This document shows positions 5,219-7,316 of a DNA stretch of 7,316 nucleotides, piece by piece. This stretch comes from DASZMJ01 sp035551935. GTDB lineage: Bacteria; Planctomycetota; Planctomycetia; Isosphaerales; Isosphaeraceae. The notes beneath the pieces are model-generated. The model had not been told where the DNA came from, did no database searches, and was given only the letters and a program-made list of their open reading frames with translations. Within the stretch, counting starts at the first letter, position 1. Every line of letters begins with the position of its first letter. The position numbers and the translations under genes are program-made. Location of the stretch: the NCBI GenBank assembly GCA_035551935.1, contig DASZMJ010000414.1:1-7316 (forward strand), read 5' to 3'.

Positions 5219-5249
5219 CCCCCTCTCGGGGGACGGGGCCGGTCCCGAG
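5219..5249 (-). promoter_or_regulatory. possible attenuator-like alternative hairpins before rpsP
   Basis: In minus-strand RNA, CUCGGG (5249-5244) can pair with CCCGAG (5230-5225). Alternatively CCCCC (5232-5228) pairs with GGGGG (5223-5219) around a GAGA tetraloop (GNRA type), followed by UUU. The two pairings share bases and exclude each other, the logic of an attenuator. The U tract is short, so this is a candidate only. Confidence 0.3.
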
Positions 5250-5265
5250 CCCACGGCGGCCCCGC

Positions 5266-5305
5266 GCATCGGATCGGCGGTATTCTTGTTTGCCGATCCT
5301 GATGC
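5266..5305 (-). repeat. 13-bp hairpin in the rpsP leader
   Basis: Bases 5266-5278 (GCATC then GGATCGGC) pair with 5292-5305 (GCCGATCC, one bulged T at 5300, then GATGC) around a 13-base AT-rich loop. No T tract follows on the minus strand. It may be a structured mRNA leader element or a protein binding site. Confidence 0.5.
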
Positions 5306-5351
5306 AACCCGTTCGGTCGGCGGTACGTTAGGGATGACGTTGGTGTCGTAA

Positions 5352-5435
5352 GGCCCTCGCCCCGGCCCTCTCCCAGGAGGAGAGGGTGATCTTTATTCCT
5401 CCCTCTCCCCCTGGGAGAGGGCCGGGGCGAGGGCC
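5352..5435. repeat. 35-bp near-perfect inverted repeat (REP/MITE-like palindrome)
   Basis: Bases 5352-5376 and 5411-5435 form a perfect 25-bp inverted repeat. The pairing continues inward as 5377-5386 with 5401-5410, with a single mismatch (A5378 against C5409), for 34 of 35 pairs around a 14-base AT-rich loop (5387-5400). The arms are built from CCCTCGCCCCGGCCCTCTCCC, a composition resembling dispersed intergenic palindromes found in many GC-rich bacteria. A dispersed-repeat origin is therefore likely, although only one copy lies in this window. Confidence 0.75.
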
Positions 5436-5447
5436 CATACTCATCAC

Positions 5448-5471
5448 AAAAAAGCGCCGCCCAATCCGGCG
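5448..5471 (-). terminator. intrinsic terminator of ffh
   Basis: Six bases past the ffh stop the minus strand reads CGCCG, a 7-base loop (GATTGGG), CGGCG, then C and six T residues (5453-5448). The stem is short (5 bp, all G-C) but the T tract is clean and the position right after the stop is ideal. Confidence 0.65.
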
Positions 5472-5477
5472 TGCCTC

Positions 5478-7073
5478 TCAGCGCTTCGGCCCTCCCTTCC
5501 CGGGCCCGGGGGGGCCGTTTCGCTTGTCCTTGCCCGGATCCTTGTCCTCGTCGTGATCGTCGCCCTTGTCCTCCGTCCCGCCCTGGCCCTTGGGCTTGTC
5601 CTTGTCGCGCTGCTCGCGGCGGAGGCGGCGCTCCTCCTTCTCGCGCTGCTTGCGGAGCTTCTCGCGCTCCTTGGGCGAGAGCCGCTTGCCGGTCCCTTGC
5701 TTGGGGGCGAAGAGCTTGGTGCCGGGGTTGAAGGCCCCGGCGCGGCCGAGGCTGGTCAGCGAGCGGAGCCGGTCGAGCATGGTCATCTGCGACATGGCCT
5801 TGACCATCGCGGCCATCGCGTCGAACTGCTTGACCAGGCCCGAGACGTCCGCCGGGTCGACCCCGGCGCCGGCGGCGATCCGGCGGCGGCGGGAGATGTC
5901 GATGATGTGCGGGTCGGCGCGCTCGGCGGGGGTCATGCTGTCGATGATGCCCTGGATGCGCTGGACCTCGCCGTCGGCGTCGACCCCCTCGAGCTGGCCG
6001 GCCATCTGGTTCAGGCCGGGGATCTTGCCGAGCAGGTCGCCGACCGAGCCCATCTTCTTAATCGAGGTGAGCTGCTGGCGGAAGTCGTTGAGGTCGAACT
6101 TCCCCTTGGCCAGCTTCTCTTGCTGCCGCCGCGCCTCCTCCTCGTCGACGGCCTCCTGTGCCGCCTCGACCAGGCCGACGATGTCGCCCATGCCGAGCAT
6201 CTGGCCGACCAGCCGCTCGGGGTCGAAGACCTGGAGCTTGTCGAGCTTCTCCCCCATGCCGACGAACTTGATCGGCACGCCCGTCACCTGCCGGACCGAC
6301 AGCGCCGCGCCGCCGCGGGCGTCGCCGTCGAGCTTGGTGAGGATCACGCCGTCGAGCTCCAGCGCCTTGTTGAAGGCGCCGGCGCTGGCCACGGCGTCCT
6401 GGCCGGTCAAGGCGTCGCAAACGAAGAGGACCTGGTGCGGCTTGACCCGCTTCTCGATCCGGGTCAACTCGTCCATCAGGTCGTCGTCGACGTGGAGCCG
6501 GCCGGCGGTGTCGAGGATGACCGTGTCGCGTCCCTGGCGGTTCGCCTCGACGACGGCGTTCTGGCAGACGCGGACGGGGTCGGAGTCGGCCTCGCTGTGG
6601 ACGGGCACCTGGAGCTGCTGGCCGATGACCTTGAGCTGCTCGATGGCCGCGGGTCGTTGGAGGTCGGCGGCGACGAGCAGGGGCCTGCGCCCCTGCGAGG
6701 CGAGCAGGCGGGCGAGCTTGCCGGCGGTCGTCGTCTTGCCCGAGCCCTGGAGGCCGCAGAGCATCAGGATCGTCGGTCCGGCCTTCTCCGCCCGGATGCT
6801 CGGATCGGCCGGGCCCATCAGGGCGACCAGCTCGTCGTGGACGATCTTGACGATCTGCTGCTCGGGCCGGACGCTCTTGATGAGCTGCGCGCCGACGGCC
6901 TTCTCGCCGACCCGGCGCATGAATTCCTGGACGACGTCGTAATGGACGTCGGCCTCCAGCAGGGCCATGCGCACCTCGCGCAAGCCCTCCTGGATGTTGG
7001 CCTCCGTCAGTATGCCCCGCGCGCGGAAGCGACCGAAGGCGGCGCCCAGGCGTTTCTGGATGTCGTCGAACAT
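5478..7073 (-). CDS. ffh: signal recognition particle GTPase Ffh (SRP54) with charged C-terminal tail
   Basis: Ffh binds 4.5S/SRP RNA and the signal sequence of nascent membrane proteins and, with FtsY, targets ribosomes to the membrane. The order is N domain (about 1-90, starting MFDDIQKRLG, with LREVRMALLEADV), G domain (about 98-295) and M domain (about 328-445). G-domain motifs are the P-loop GLQGSGKTT at 107-115, DTAGRLH at 188-194, TKLDGDARGG at 246-255 and the closing GMGEKLDKLQVFDP at 272-285. The M domain has the RNA-binding SRRRRIAAGAG at 394-404, where the family usually has GSG at the end, and a methionine-rich helix at 420-432. E. coli Ffh is about 453 residues; here 531, the excess being a Lys/Glu/Asp/Gly-rich tail of about 70 residues. 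The start is canonical but lacks a clear Shine-Dalgarno. Confidence 0.98.
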   Translation of the reverse strand: MFDDIQKRLGAAFGRFRARGILTEANIQEGLREVRMALLEADVHYDVVQEFMRRVGEKAVGAQLIKSVRPEQQIVKIVHDELVALMGPADPSIRAEKAGPTILMLCGLQGSGKTTTAGKLARLLASQGRRPLLVAADLQRPAAIEQLKVIGQQLQVPVHSEADSDPVRVCQNAVVEANRQGRDTVILDTAGRLHVDDDLMDELTRIEKRVKPHQVLFVCDALTGQDAVASAGAFNKALELDGVILTKLDGDARGGAALSVRQVTGVPIKFVGMGEKLDKLQVFDPERLVGQMLGMGDIVGLVEAAQEAVDEEEARRQQEKLAKGKFDLNDFRQQLTSIKKMGSVGDLLGKIPGLNQMAGQLEGVDADGEVQRIQGIIDSMTPAERADPHIIDISRRRRIAAGAGVDPADVSGLVKQFDAMAAMVKAMSQMTMLDRLRSLTSLGRAGAFNPGTKLFAPKQGTGKRLSPKEREKLRKQREKEERRLRREQRDKDKPKGQGGTEDKGDDHDEDKDPGKDKRNGPPGPGKGGPKR

Positions 7074-7109
7074 GGGGACAATTCCGGCCCGTCGGGTCTC
7101 GAATCGGCC

Positions 7110-7138
7110 ATTTTACCGGACGATCTCCCCCGCCGCAA
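7110..7138 (-). promoter_or_regulatory. putative ffh promoter
   Basis: Minus strand: TTGCGG (7138-7133), a 17-base spacer and TAAAAT (7115-7110, five of six to TATAAT) place a transcript start near 7103, about 30 bases before the ffh ATG. The -10 is good and the -35 partial. Confidence 0.5.
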
Positions 7139-7146
7139 CGCCAACC

Positions 7147-7166
7147 GGACGAGAACAACCTCGTCC
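7147..7166. other. 7-bp hairpin between the upstream gene fragment and ffh
   Basis: GGACGAG (7147-7153) and CTCGTCC (7160-7166) are perfect inverted arms around a 6-base loop (AACAAC). It lies just upstream of the ffh -35. No T tract follows, so it may be an operator or a remnant element end rather than a terminator. Confidence 0.35.
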
Positions 7167-7200
7167 TCGGTCCCTGGGTGTACCCGCGGAATCTTGGGGT

Positions 7201-7316
7201 TCATGCCGCCCGGCTCCAGAATCGCGACCATTGGTTCGTGTGGCGGCAGCAGATCAGGGCGGCCATGGCGCGGGCGTTCTTGTGCCTCCAGCGCGCTCCT
7301 CGCGCCTTCAGTCGCA
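7201..7316 (-). CDS. C-terminal fragment, probable transposase (cut by window edge)
   Basis: An open frame enters from the window edge and ends at the TGA at 7203-7201, giving 37 visible residues. They begin RLKARGARWRHKNARAMAAL and end with NQWSRFWSRAA. A basic Arg/Lys-Gly-x-x-Trp stretch, an Asn-Ala-x-Ala-Met-x-x-Leu helix and a final Trp-x-x-Phe-Trp resemble the C-termini of ISKra4-like transposases, in which this segment closes the catalytic domain. This is pattern recognition on a short piece, and the rest of the gene is outside the window. It is read in the same direction as ffh and ends 127 bases before it. A host protein with a similar ending cannot be ruled out. Confidence 0.45.
   Translation of the reverse strand, partial: RLKARGARWRHKNARAMAALICCRHTNQWSRFWSRAA

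Larger units (their letters stand above)
5154..5477 (-). promoter_or_regulatory. ffh-rpsP intergenic region; structured leader of rpsP
   Basis: These 324 bases hold no credible gene. Reading toward rpsP they contain the ffh terminator (5448-5471), a 35-bp inverted repeat (5352-5435), a 13-bp hairpin (5266-5305), and two mutually exclusive small hairpins (5219-5249) shortly before the rpsP start. I found no strong promoter. TTGCAT at 5308-5303 is a possible -35, but no good -10 follows at the right spacing. An rpsP promoter is expected downstream of the ffh terminator; the assignment is inferred from layout. Confidence 0.45.

Noticed and set aside
5566..6942. 458-residue open frame on the plus strand opposite ffh
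   Set aside because: It is antisense to the clearly conserved ffh. Its Ser/Arg/Pro-rich low-complexity translation is typical of shadow frames in GC-rich DNA.
1..7316. CRISPR array, tRNA or rRNA gene, prophage or defence cluster
   Set aside because: I found no regularly spaced direct repeats, no cloverleaf, and no phage or defence proteins on either strand; the genes are mainly core housekeeping.

Overview
The window is very GC-rich, densely coding DNA, most likely from a planctomycete (Planctomycetota, perhaps near Isosphaeraceae or Gemmataceae). That placement is an inference. It rests on base composition, weak or absent Shine-Dalgarno sites at several starts, low-complexity C-terminal tails on translation proteins, a small Gly-rich two-helix membrane protein, and paired Cys-cluster (YkgJ-type) genes. 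No rRNA gene or other decisive marker is present. Nearly everything is read from the minus strand, so transcription runs from high to low coordinates.

Right to left, the layout is as follows. (1) 7201-7316: the last 37 codons of a gene that looks like a transposase C-terminus, cut by the window edge. (2) 7073-3490: a core translation and protein-targeting block, ffh (SRP54 GTPase), rpsP (S16), trmD (tRNA m1G37 methyltransferase) and rplS (L19). The order is the classical bacterial one, but rimM is absent between rpsP and trmD. An intrinsic terminator follows ffh. The 324-base ffh-rpsP gap also holds a near-perfect 35-bp inverted repeat, a second 13-bp hairpin and two mutually exclusive small hairpins, so rpsP-trmD-rplS is probably its own transcription unit. 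(3) 3379-1585: molybdopterin genes moaD, moaE and moaA. moaD and moaE overlap by ATGA. moaA has a perfect TATAAT -10 box in front of it. (4) 1261-1569: the only plus-strand gene, a small two-helix membrane protein of unknown function, convergent with moaA. (5) 1036-144: two translationally coupled YkgJ-type Cys-cluster proteins, driven by a good sigma70-type promoter that diverges from the small membrane-protein gene.

Ffh inserts membrane proteins co-translationally. S16 and L19 build the 30S and 50S subunits, and TrmD prevents +1 frameshifting by methylating G37. MoaA makes the precursor radical product for cyclic pyranopterin monophosphate, and MoaD/MoaE form molybdopterin synthase; moaC is not in the window. 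The most unusual coding feature is MoaD: its essential terminal Gly-Gly is not at the end of the reading frame but is followed by 11 further residues running up to the moaE start. I saw no CRISPR array, tRNA, defence system or wholly novel gene cluster; most of the window is conserved housekeeping sequence.
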